A stretch of 64,000 nt of DNA from contig OX638134.1 of the NCBI GenBank assembly GCA_951804985.1, forward strand, positions 76,797,679 through 76,861,678, read 5' to 3'. Positions 22,871-32,669 of this stretch are shown piece after piece. Numbering within the stretch: position 1 is the stretch's first letter; each line of letters begins with the position of its first letter. The position numbers and the translations under genes were made by a program. The notes below the pieces were generated by a model. That model saw only the letters and a program-made list of their open reading frames with translations, had not been told where the DNA came from and ran no database searches. The stretch is from Dryomyza anilis. Lineage: Eukaryota; Arthropoda; Insecta; Diptera; Dryomyzidae.

Positions 22871-23600
22871 ATTTACATAATATTGCCGAATTTTCCAAAA
22901 TATTTTAATGTTAAAATGTTTTTAATAAAATCATTTTGAATAAAATTAAAATAATTGTAACTAATTATATGAATATAATTTTATTTATTTTGTTTTATAT
23001 TTATAAAAAAAATATTAATGTATTCCAAGAAATAAATAAAAGTATTTTAATATTTGAACAACATTATTTTCGAAATAATAAATTACTTGTGACAATCAAA
23101 TGTTTATCAAGATCATAGGAATACAAAGTTTTTACGTTTCTATGAACAAATTTTTGGAAATTTTGAATTCTTTATTTACATAAGAAAATGTGGTAGAAAG
23201 GTGCAAAATCATTGTGTTATATATAATGGAATTTTTGTGACCAAAAACAAATAAATTTAAGAAAGTAATTATGTTATGTTTGCTTTAAATATATTTCCTA
23301 GTTTTTCTATCAATTATTTAGATTTTTTTTAATTAATATAAAGATTTGCTTTATGAAATATTCCAATTCCAATTTATTGAGTTCAACGAAGTTCATTGAC
23401 CAGTTAATGATTAACATATTTTTAAAGCATTCCGAAACATCTTAACGCACACTAAAACAAAAGTATTTAGATTTATAGAACTTTAAACATTTTATGTTAT
23501 GTTTAAAATGGCAACAAATTTGTGTCTACCTGAGATTATTGACACTATATAACAATTTTTGTATATTTGATTTCTTTTATAAATCTATTATATATTATTA
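22871..23600. other. AT-rich intergenic DNA
   Basis: Nothing recognisable; AT-rich, with ORFs that reflect composition. Confidence 0.4.
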
Positions 23601-24660
23601 TTTGTATGTCCGTATGTCGTTATCTACTGGGTGTGGAATCGCAGATACATTTTTAAGATACTGTATGTCGACCGTGATATAAATCGTATTGATATAAAAA
23701 TTTATAATTTACCCAAAAATATTTTAACTCACCACACTAAAATACACCACACTAAAATACACCTCATTGAAAGTCACCACACCAAAATTGACCACATCGA
23801 AATTTATTGCACCGAAATACACTACACCAGAATTCGTCACAGCAGAATTCGCCACACCGAAACTGACTACATCGCAACTCACCATACCTGAAATCAGCGA
23901 TATTCATTATTCTAGAACTCATCAAAAAAAACTTACCCCACACAAATCTTTAAACTTACCACACTGAAATTCACTACACCGGAATTCACCACACTGAAAC
24001 TCACCACATCGGAAATCACCACACCGGAACTCTTCACATCGAAAATCACCATTCTCACTAACCTCAACAAAAAAACCTTATCTTCGAAAAATCTGAAAAT
24101 TTACTACACACCGAAACTCACCACAATAAAACTCACCACGTCGGAACTCATCACACCAAAACTCACCACTCCAAAACTCACCATGCTTAAACTCACAAAG
24201 AAGATTTTAATGAACTCAAATGAAAAGGTAAAAATTGGCTCCAGAAATAGTTATCCAAGGAAGAATAGTCCAGGGATGAATTGTTTTTGAGAAAAGTTTT
24301 AATTTTTTTTTATTTAGTTACTACAATATAAACATCGGAAATCACCACACCGGAACTCTTCACATCGAAAATCATGATTCTTCCTCACTAAAAAAAACCT
24401 TATCTTCCCAAAAATGTGAAAATTTACTACACCGAAATTCACTACACCAAAACTCACCACACCGAATCTCACCACATCGGAACTTAATACATGGAAACTC
24501 ACCACGCTTAAACTCACCAACAATATTTTAATGTGCTGCTCAAATGAAAAGGTAAATATTGTCTCTAGAAATAATTATCCAAGGAAGAATAGTCCAGGGA
24601 AGATTTGTTTTTGAGAAAAGTTATAAATATTTTTCATTCAGTTACTCCATTATAAACCTC
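23600..24660 (+). mobile_element. Composite element, third copy, with CTCACCACACCAAAA repeats
   Basis: Positions 23720-24190 are tandem 15-bp-type units near CTCACCACACCAAAA, much like the arrays at 32.7-35 and 53.2-53.5 kb. A 326-bp segment is tandemly duplicated (24007-24332 and 24333-24660), including ATCCAAGGAAGAATAGTCCA in both halves. There is no transposase ORF. Confidence 0.6.
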
Positions 24661-26290
24661 TAGTAGTATAAGAGTATAGTATCTAGTATTTTAAATATTT
24701 AATTTTTCTAAAACCATAAAATATTTTTTGCTTTTATTATTATCTTTTTTGCTTAAAACAATATAAAGATAATTAAACTCAATTATTAAATAAATATTGA
24801 AATTATTAAAATTTTAAAATTTAATAGTTCAATTTTGTTGCACAATTTTTAAGAATTTAATTTATGCCATTCGGACTCTATTAAAAATGCTTTCAATAAT
24901 TCATCGCAGCAAATTTAACAATACTAATCAACAGAAGATTTATTTAGTTTATATTGCTAATAAAATTCTTTCTGCGCGGCATAATGAATTGTTTTAATTA
25001 ATCCAGATTCGGTAGATTGCCGTTATAGGATATTTTAATAAAATTCAGTAAAAAGCAGGTAAATCTAAACTGACGCAACAAAAGTGGTAGAACAACATTC
25101 ACCCAAGAAGCAACTCCAAAAACTGAACAACAAGAACAATAAGAAAAACTCATAAAAATTATATAAAAAAGAAGAAATACTTAAGATATGAAAAATAATA
25201 AAATAAAACTTAAAAACAGAAGTATAAAAAAGCAGAATTATAAAAAAAGCAAAAGAAAAAAACTGTAGAAGAAGCAAATATACTTAAGTATAAAAAAGGA
25301 AAAAAGAATAGAAATCAATAAGAATAAAATGTGAGATGTAGAAACTTAAAAAAAAATATAACTTCACGAACATATACCACATATGACCTTGAGTATTAAC
25401 ATAAAGTTGAACATACAAAATATATCATATAAATATAGAGCGTCAAAAAAACAATTAACTTCAATTTAGCTCTGAGCAAAATGTTACAGAACATTAATTT
25501 CTTCACAACAACCATCATCACAAAAGATTCTTTTGCTAATGACCTTCACAAAAATGTTGCTGGAACTTAAATTTTTAACTTAAAAAAAGTTATCACCATA
25601 TGGACTGAGTACCAACTACATGCAGAGTAGAAGAAAATAATGGTAAAACCTATTTAGAGGCTCAATTAGCGGGCATATTAAACACCATATGATGTGGTAC
25701 TTAACAAAAAGCAGGAAATAAAGATTTGACTCCACGGTATTCTATACATAGCATGTAATTCGCATAACTATTATGTTATAATTTGATGTTATAATTCGAC
25801 TACTGTATACAAAAGTCAAATGTGTTACGCATTCTTCAAATTTTCATGTTTTCAAATTTGCGGATTATACTAATGAGGTTGCTAATTCTTTGGCACTTGT
25901 CATAGATTTTATCAGCATTTTTATATCGTGTTTCGTTTTTTTTTTTTTTGTTTTTCAGATTTCCATTGAAATTTTTTTACAAAGTTGACAAATGTTTTGA
26001 TTATTTTTTTTGTTGTTTATTTTTTGTCATTTTTTACTTATTTTTGTCTCATTCTTATCACCGAGAAAAATGCATGCCAGAATTACACCCTCAGCCAATT
26101 TGCTCAAGCAATGTTCGTGTTGTTAATAAGTAACCGGTGTTGGATTTTTTTTTATTCAGAATTTCAATATAATAATTTATTGTTTTTTACTAGCTATTGT
26201 TTATATTTTGTTTATAATCACAATTTGTCACGTATGCGGTCATTGCTATGAGGCTGGCGGTTTTATTACAGTAAAAATATTCATTAATTT
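24661..26290. other. AT-rich intergenic DNA
   Basis: Oligo-A rich on the plus strand at 25070-25460; otherwise simple AT-rich sequence. ORFs at 25065-25277 (minus) and 25948-26251 (plus) are compositional. No gene supported. Confidence 0.4.
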
Positions 26291-26291
26291 T

Positions 26292-27403
26292 CAATTTTTC
26301 ACTAAAAAAATTAAATTTTTCACTTAAAACTGCAGCAAAAATTCTATTTTTCACTAAAAGTTTAATTTTTCACTATAAATTAAATTTTACACTAAATATT
26401 CAAAATATTCATTAAAAATTCAATTTTTCACTAAAAATTCAATTTTTCACTAAAAATTCAATTTTTCACTAAAAATTCAGTTTTCCACTATATATTCAAT
26501 TTTTCACTAAAAATTCAATTTTTCACTAAAAATTCAATTTTTCACTAAAAATTCAATTTTTCACTAAAAATTCAATTTTTCACTAAAAATTCAATTTTTC
26601 ACTAAAAATTCAATTTTTCACTAAAAATTCAATTTTTCACTAAAAATTCAATTTTTCACTAAAAATTCAATTTTTCACTAAAAATTCAATTTTTCACTAA
26701 AAATTCAATTTTTCACTAAAAATTCAATTCTTCACTAAAAATTCAATTTTTCACTAAAAATTCAATTTTTCACTAAAAATTCAATTTTTCACTAAAAATT
26801 CAATTTTTCACTAAAAATTCAATTTTTCACTAAAAATTCAATTTTTCACTAAAAATTCAATTTTTCACTAAAAATTCAATTTTTCACTAAAAATTCAATT
26901 TTTCACTAAAAATTCAATTTTTCACTAAAAATTCAATTTTTCACTAAAAATTCAATTTTTCACTAAAAATTCGCTTTTTCACTAAAAATTCAATTTTTCA
27001 CTAAAAATTCGCTTTTTCACTAAAAATTTAATTTTTCACTAAAAATTCAATTTTTCACTAAAAAGTCAATTTTCACTAAAAATTCAATTTTTCACTAAAA
27101 ATTCAATTATTCACTATAATTCAATTTTTCACTAAAAAAGTTCAATTTTTCACTAAAAATTCAATTTTTCACTAAAAATTCAATTTTTCAGTAAAAATTA
27201 AATTTTTCACTAAAAATTCAATGTTAACTAAAAATACAATTTTTCACTAAAAATTCAATTTTTCACAACAAATTCAATTTTTCACCAAAAATTCACTTTT
27301 TCACTGAAAATTCAATTTTTCACTACAAATTAATTTGTTCACTTAAAATTCAATTTCTCATTAAAAATTAAATTCTTCACTAAAAATTCTATTTACCACT
27401 AAT
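26292..27403. repeat. 19-bp minisatellite array B (~58 units)
   Basis: Units of CACTAAAAATTCAATTTTT, the reverse complement of array A units, are nearly perfect from 26400 to 26990 and decay at both edges. A variant, ATTCGCTTTTTCACT, occurs twice near 26970-27020. The array lies about 0.7 kb upstream of the Gly/Tyr peptide promoter. Confidence 0.95.
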
Positions 27404-28141
27404 TTTTTGTTTTAATTAAAGACATTCTCATTGAGTCATATTAAACAAACTGCGCCAAAGTACAACAGCAACTATATGAATTAAAAACAATTTGTTAATT
27501 ATTTTCTGCATTACCGCCTGCTGTACCCTCAGCTTTGGACAATTGCATATTATGTAGTTATTGTCTCTTGTGCGCTGACATTGGCCTCAGAATTTAAGAA
27601 GTTAAAAATACAAAAAAAAAATATATTAAAGAAGTCAGGAACAACAATAAAAAATGTAAAACAAACAAATGGCAAAAATAATAATTAGCAGTCGGTCATG
27701 CAGAGCCAGCCAGCCACCAGCAACAACAACAACGCCAGATCATTTAACGACCCCAAGCTTGAGGCAAAAAAAAAAAAATTGGATATGACTGACCCACTGC
27801 CAATGTCTGCCTCTACTCCCCCCACCGGCATTGTGTGTGTGGGGGCGGGGATTTTTGGTGGGAGTTCAGCAAATGCTCATTTTAAAGTCAATGAAGCATT
27901 TTCCACGCAATCGGCGACTCAAGCGAAGAAAAGCTGGCTAATAATGGTTGGGGGAAGCCTTGACTACGACTGCGTGTTGTTGTGTTTTGTTTTGTAGTAT
28001 TTTTTGTAGTATTTGTTGTAAATGTTTTGCGTATAATTTTCCCAATACGTTTAAGAAAATGTGTTTTGTGTTGTTGTTGCTGAAAATTGACATTTTACTA
28101 CAAATTTGCATTGTTTTTGTATTTTTTTGTTGCCTTTGTTG
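27404..28141 (+). other. Upstream region of the Gly/Tyr peptide gene
   Basis: Much higher sequence complexity than the flanking arrays: CAGCCAGCCACCAGC, GTGTGTGGGGGCGGGG and CAATCGGCGACTC stretches. A 99-codon ORF (27698-27997) has no recognisable domain, lies directly before a core promoter and is more likely regulatory DNA than coding sequence. Confidence 0.4.
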
Positions 28142-28180
28142 TATAAAAGCCAAGTTCTTTATCGGCCAGTTTGTCAGTTG
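28142..28180 (+). promoter_or_regulatory. Core promoter: TATAAAAG plus TCAGTT initiator
   Basis: TATAAAAG (28142-28149) is followed by CCAGTTT with its A at 28168 and GTCAGTTG with its A at 28176, in the 26-34-base window expected of an insect TATA/initiator promoter. It would drive the Gly/Tyr peptide gene with a ~750-base AT-rich leader (or a leader with an intron that I cannot place). Confidence 0.65.
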
Positions 28181-28289
28181 TTGTCAAATCGTCAGTTTGT
28201 TATTTTACAATTTGTGTTGAAAAACATAATTTTTTAAATACAAAATTTAAATACATTTTTAAGTGTTTTTTATTTTGTGTGAAAAAGTT

Positions 28290-28860
28290 TTTTTAATTGA
28301 AATAAAATTTTTAATTTAAATAATTTATTTTTTGATTTAAATACTTTTTTCTTTGCTTTAAATAATTCATTTCTGGAATCAAATATATATTTTTTTAAAT
28401 TAAATAATTTATTTCTTGATTTAAATAATTTAAATATTACCTTTTTTTAATATTTTTTTCTGGAATTAAATAATATATTTCTTGATTTAAATGATTTATT
28501 TCTTGATTTAATTAATTTAAATATTACCTTTAATAAGTTTTTTCTGGAATTAAATAATTTATTTCTTGAACTCAAGTAATTTATTTCTTGGTTTTTTTTT
28601 TTTTTTTTCTTAATTTAAATTAATTATGTTATTTTAAATAATACATTTCTTTATTAAAATAATTTATTCAATAATTTTAATAATCAATTACTTATTTAAA
28701 TAATTAATATATTATTTTAATCAATTTATTACCTGATTTAAATAATGCTGTCTTAATTTAAATAATTTATTTCTTGATTTAAATCATTTTCTTCTTAAAT
28801 TAAATACATTTTTATTTCATTTAAAAATATATTTCAATTTGATTTAGTTTTTAATTTTTT
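28290..28860. repeat. ATTTAAATAATTTATTTCTTG low-complexity repeats in the leader
   Basis: Irregular repetition of CTTGATTTAAATAATTTAT between promoter and start codon. Nothing else is recognisable. It may be transcribed as the 5' UTR or contain a leader intron. Confidence 0.5.
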
Positions 28861-28930
28861 AATTTAATAAAAAAAAAAATTGTTTTCATTATTAAAAATC
28901 TGTGAAAAGTTAAAAGAAAAATTAAAAAAG

Positions 28931-30697
28931 ATGTCAAAATTTTGCAAAGTTCTTTGTCTGCTGCTGTTGATTTGCGTTGTTCTGCAGCAATCAAGTGCTG
29001 TTCCCCATCCTCAACCGCAACAACATGCAATCGCACCATCGGATTCTGCGGTGGCAGAGGATTTAGAAGCAGGTGTTGCCGCAGAGGGTGAGAAAGAAGA
29101 CCTACAGGGTGCCGCATCCATTGGCTATGGCTACTATTCGTATCCCTATTTGGGCGGCTACTATGGTGGTGGCGGTTACTATCCATACTACTCCGGTTAC
29201 TATGGACTTGGTAAGTTGGATTTCAATTTTTCACTAAAAATTAAATTTTTCACTAAAAATTAAATTTTTCACTAAAAATTCAATTTTTCACTAAAAATTC
29301 AATTTTTCACTAAAAATTCAATTTTTCACAAAAAATTCAATTTTTCACAAAAAATTCAATTTTTCACTAAAAATTCAATTTTTCACTAAAAATTCAATTT
29401 TTCACTAAAAATTCAATTTTTCACTAAAAATTCAATTTTTCACTAAAAATTCAATTTTTCACTAAAAATTCAATTTTTCACTAAAAATTCAATTTTTCAC
29501 TAAAAATTCAATTTTTCACTAAAAATTCAATTTTTCACTAAAAATTCAATTTTTCACTAAAAATTCAATTTTTCACTAAAAATTCAATTTTTCACTAAAA
29601 ATTCAATTTTTCACTAAAAATTCAATTTTTCACTAAAAATTCAATTTTTCACTAAAAATTCAATTTTTCACTAAAAATTCAATTTTTCACTAAAAATTCA
29701 TTTTTTCACTAAAAATTCAATTTTTCACTAAAAATTCAATTTTTCACTAAAAATTCAATTTTTCACTAAAAATTCAATTTTTCACTAAAAATTCAATTTT
29801 TCACTAAAAATTCAATTTTTCACTAAAAATTCAATTTTTCACTCAAAATTTAATTTTTCCCTAAAAATTTAATTTTTCACTAAAAATTTAATTTTTTACT
29901 AAAAATTCAATTTTCACTTAAAATTCAATTTTCACTTAAAATTCAATTTTTCACTAAAAATTCAATTTTTCACTAAAAATTCAATTTTTCACTAAAAATT
30001 CAATTTTTCACTAAAAATTCAATTTTTCACTAAAAATTCAATTTTTCACTAAAAATTCAATTTTTCACTAAAAATTCAATTTTTCACTAAAAATTCAATT
30101 TTTCACTAAAAATTCAATTTTTCACTAAAAATTCAATTTTTCACTAAAAATTCAATTTTTCACTAAAAATTCAATTTTTCACTAAAAATTCAATTTTTCA
30201 CTAAAAATTCAATTTTTCACTAAAAATTCAATTTTTCACTAAAAATTCAATTTTTCACTAAAAATTCAATTTTTCACTAAAAATTCAAATTTTCACTAAA
30301 AATTCAATTTTTCACTAAAAATTCAATTTTTCACTAAAAATTAAATTTTTCACTAAAAATTAAATTTTTCACTATAAATTCAATTTTTCACTAAAAATTA
30401 AATTTTTCACTATAAATTCAATTTTTCACTAAAAATTCAATTTTTCACTAAAAATTCAATTTTTCACTAAAAATTCAATTTTTCACTAAAAATTCAATTT
30501 TTCACTAAAAATTCAATTTTTCACTTAAAATTCAATTTTTCACCGAAAATGATATGAGCATGATATGAGTAAAAATAATAAAAATATGTAAGTTAAAATA
30601 ATTATTTTTCTTATATATTTTTCCTTTAGGTTATCCATACTACGGCGGCGGTTACTATGGTGGCTATCATGGCGGCTACCATGGGCATTATTACTAA
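28931..30697 (+). CDS. Secreted Gly/Tyr-rich small protein, 115 aa, two exons
   Basis: Exon 1 is 28931-29210 and exon 2 is 30630-30697, joined through GGTAAG and TTCCTTTAG with one base of the Gly94 codon on the left. Residues 1-23 form a clear signal peptide (Cys/Leu/Val core, ending SSA). Residues 24-63 are a Pro/Gln then acidic spacer. Residues 64-115 are almost only Gly and Tyr, with SYPYLGGYYGG, YPYYSGYYG and a terminal GGYHGGYHGHYY-type repeat. The start ATG is chosen because it opens the signal peptide; upstream in-frame codons are AT-rich leader. Proteins of this composition include cuticle or eggshell components and some antimicrobial or neuropeptide-like precursors. No dibasic cleavage sites are visible in the Gly/Tyr part, so I leave the function open. 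Splitting a coding repeat with a 1.4-kb minisatellite intron is unusual. Confidence 0.85.
29221..30543. repeat. 19-bp minisatellite array C inside the Gly/Tyr gene intron (~70 units)
   Basis: CACTAAAAATTCAATTTTT units start 10 bases after the splice donor and fill the intron (29211-30629) up to about 86 bases before the acceptor. Variant units (CACAAAAAATTC, CACTTAAAATTC, CACTATAAATTC) cluster at both ends and at 29840-29940. Orientation is the same as array B. Confidence 0.95.
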
Positions 30698-31233
30698 AAA
30701 TGAAAATTTTTCCAAAATATTCCCAAAAAGTATTTCCAGAATTGAAAGCCACTTTGTCTTCATTTAAGAAACAACCAAAGTGTATTATATATTTTATAAA
30801 ATGTATTAATTTAAGTGTTTTTTTACGACTACTGGTAGTTTTTTTAGTTTTTAGCTATTAAAATTGAACAGCTTAAATTATTTTATATATTTTTAACAAA
30901 AAAAAAAAAAAGCTGCAAAAATTAAAAAAAATATATATACATATAAAACAAAATGAGCATTTTCAAATGCTCATATCATTTTAAGTACAAATGTGCAATA
31001 TTCATTTAAAGCCTTTTACAAACTTTAAGTTATAATAAAACATTATTTGCAAATTAAAGACAAACATAAAGTGAAGCATTTTTAACGTATTTTTACTTTA
31101 TTATTTGTTTAATTGAAAATGAATTCCTTTGTATAGATTTAATTTTTAAAAAATATTGAAAATTAAATACATGTCGCAAATAGTAGTTCATATAATTGTG
31201 ACAAACATATTTTTAATCAGCATAAATATATAA
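30698..31233. other. 3' flank of the Gly/Tyr gene
   Basis: AT-rich. A candidate poly-A signal AATAAA lies at 31034-31039. No gene seen. Confidence 0.4.
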
Positions 31234-31544
31234 TATAATAATAATAGTTTGGCACTACAGTTCTATAAGAACTTAGGCCGAGCTCTCTCACCATTTTGAG
31301 CTGTACGTGTTATATTTGTACTCAAAGTGGTGGGACCTACAGTTCATTGCCGAATCCGAACGGCGGGTGAGAGCTTTTCATAGGCAATGTTTTTACTCTC
31401 GCAGATTTGCCATTTATTGCCGAGAGGTAGCGCGGTATAGAAAAATGTTTCTATAAAAAGATGTTGTTAGCCCCAGTCCAGGCTTGAACCGGGGACCTTT
31501 CGGCTCGCAGTCCAACGCACTAACCACTGAGCTACCGCGGCTAC
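31234..31544 (-). mobile_element. tRNA-derived SINE, copy 1
   Basis: On the minus strand the element begins with a tRNA-like head, CCGCGGTAGCTCAGTGGTTA (A box) then GGTTCAAGCC (B box), and ends 300 bases later in an ATT-rich tail. A second copy at 51396-51704 differs by eye at only about a dozen positions over the whole length. It encodes no protein and would depend on a LINE for mobility. Confidence 0.8.
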
Positions 31545-31557
31545 TATATGTATAAAT

Positions 31558-32462
31558 AACACTAGACAACAAATGATAATTTTTTTTAATTATTCGCGAT
31601 CTTAGTATGATTTTCCAATGGATTTCACGATTCTATTCACGACCTCATACTCAGTTTTTTTCAGATTTCCTCAAGTTTTTGAGTTATTACGTAATACAAA
31701 TATATGACAACTTTTGTGTTTTTCTACATATTTTGGACTTTAACATTTTACAGATTTAAGTTATCGATCCAATTTAATTTATATACCTCTGAGAATACTT
31801 TAGCTAATATTTTAAAATTCGTACTAATCTGACCAAAGTTATGACCAGTCAAACACAAAAAATATTGATTTTAAGATGTATCAATTATATATTGCATAAC
31901 ATATTAAGTTTTCATAATTCAATAAAATCATATATTATATGTGAAACTAGATCCATATTTCTATGATTCCTCTTACATTATTTTTGCAAATCACTCTTTA
32001 AGTCTTGAGCTAAAATACAAATTGTGGTGCTCCTTTTAATCAATATTATTTTTATGTCCATCAATTATTCATAGAAATTTCAACAAAACCTTAAACCAGT
32101 AGAATTCAGCTTTGCATAAATCAATTACTTTTCATGGGTTTACCTCAGTATCCTACAATAGAGTCAAATGAAGATCACCGACTAAATGTTCATACTTTTA
32201 AAGTTAAATAAAACACTTTTCTGCTTATATTCATATCGAACAAAAAAAAGGTACATTTTTCAATTGAATTTGTGAATTTCACTTAAATCTGTAAAAAGTT
32301 ATAGACCAAAATATGTAGAAAAACACGTCAACACGTGTCATATATTTGTTTTACGTACTAACTCAAAAACTTGAGGCAATCTGAAAAAACTGAAATTAGG
32401 TAGAATCTTGACGTCCATTGGAAAATCAACGTTAAATTGCGAATATTATTTTGTGCTGTGTA
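31558..32462. mobile_element. Foldback element with ~170-200-bp terminal inverted repeats
   Basis: The left arm (31558-31770) and right arm (32275-32462) are inverted relatives. Shared blocks include GATTTTCCAATGGA, CCTCAAGTTTTTGAGTTA, ACAAATATATGACA, TTTTTCTACATATTTTGG and TTTACAGATTTAAGT. Identity is roughly three-quarters by eye. The middle is AT-rich with no ORF. The left end lies within 15 bp of the SINE. Confidence 0.75.
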
Positions 32463-32669
32463 ATTAAAGGAAGTTTATTAATGCCAACCGATACTTAAAT
32501 TAATTTTTAAATACTGCAGGCAAGTATTAAAATAATTGTGTCAAACAAATAATATTTTATTTTTGCAACAATATAAAAAAAAACATACATTAATATATAA
32601 ATAGAAATATAAATAAATAATATACCAGTATCTAGGAATCACTTTACTGATAATAAAACTATATTTATT

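Noticed and set aside
27698..27997. 99-codon ORF upstream of the Gly/Tyr gene
   Set aside because: No recognisable domain, no promoter of its own, and located immediately 5' of a TATA/initiator; regulatory DNA is more likely.
31470..31544. A tRNA gene on the minus strand
   Set aside because: A and B boxes are good, but the acceptor stem does not close and the T stem is imperfect. The same sequence forms the head of a ~310-bp repeat found twice, so it is a SINE head.
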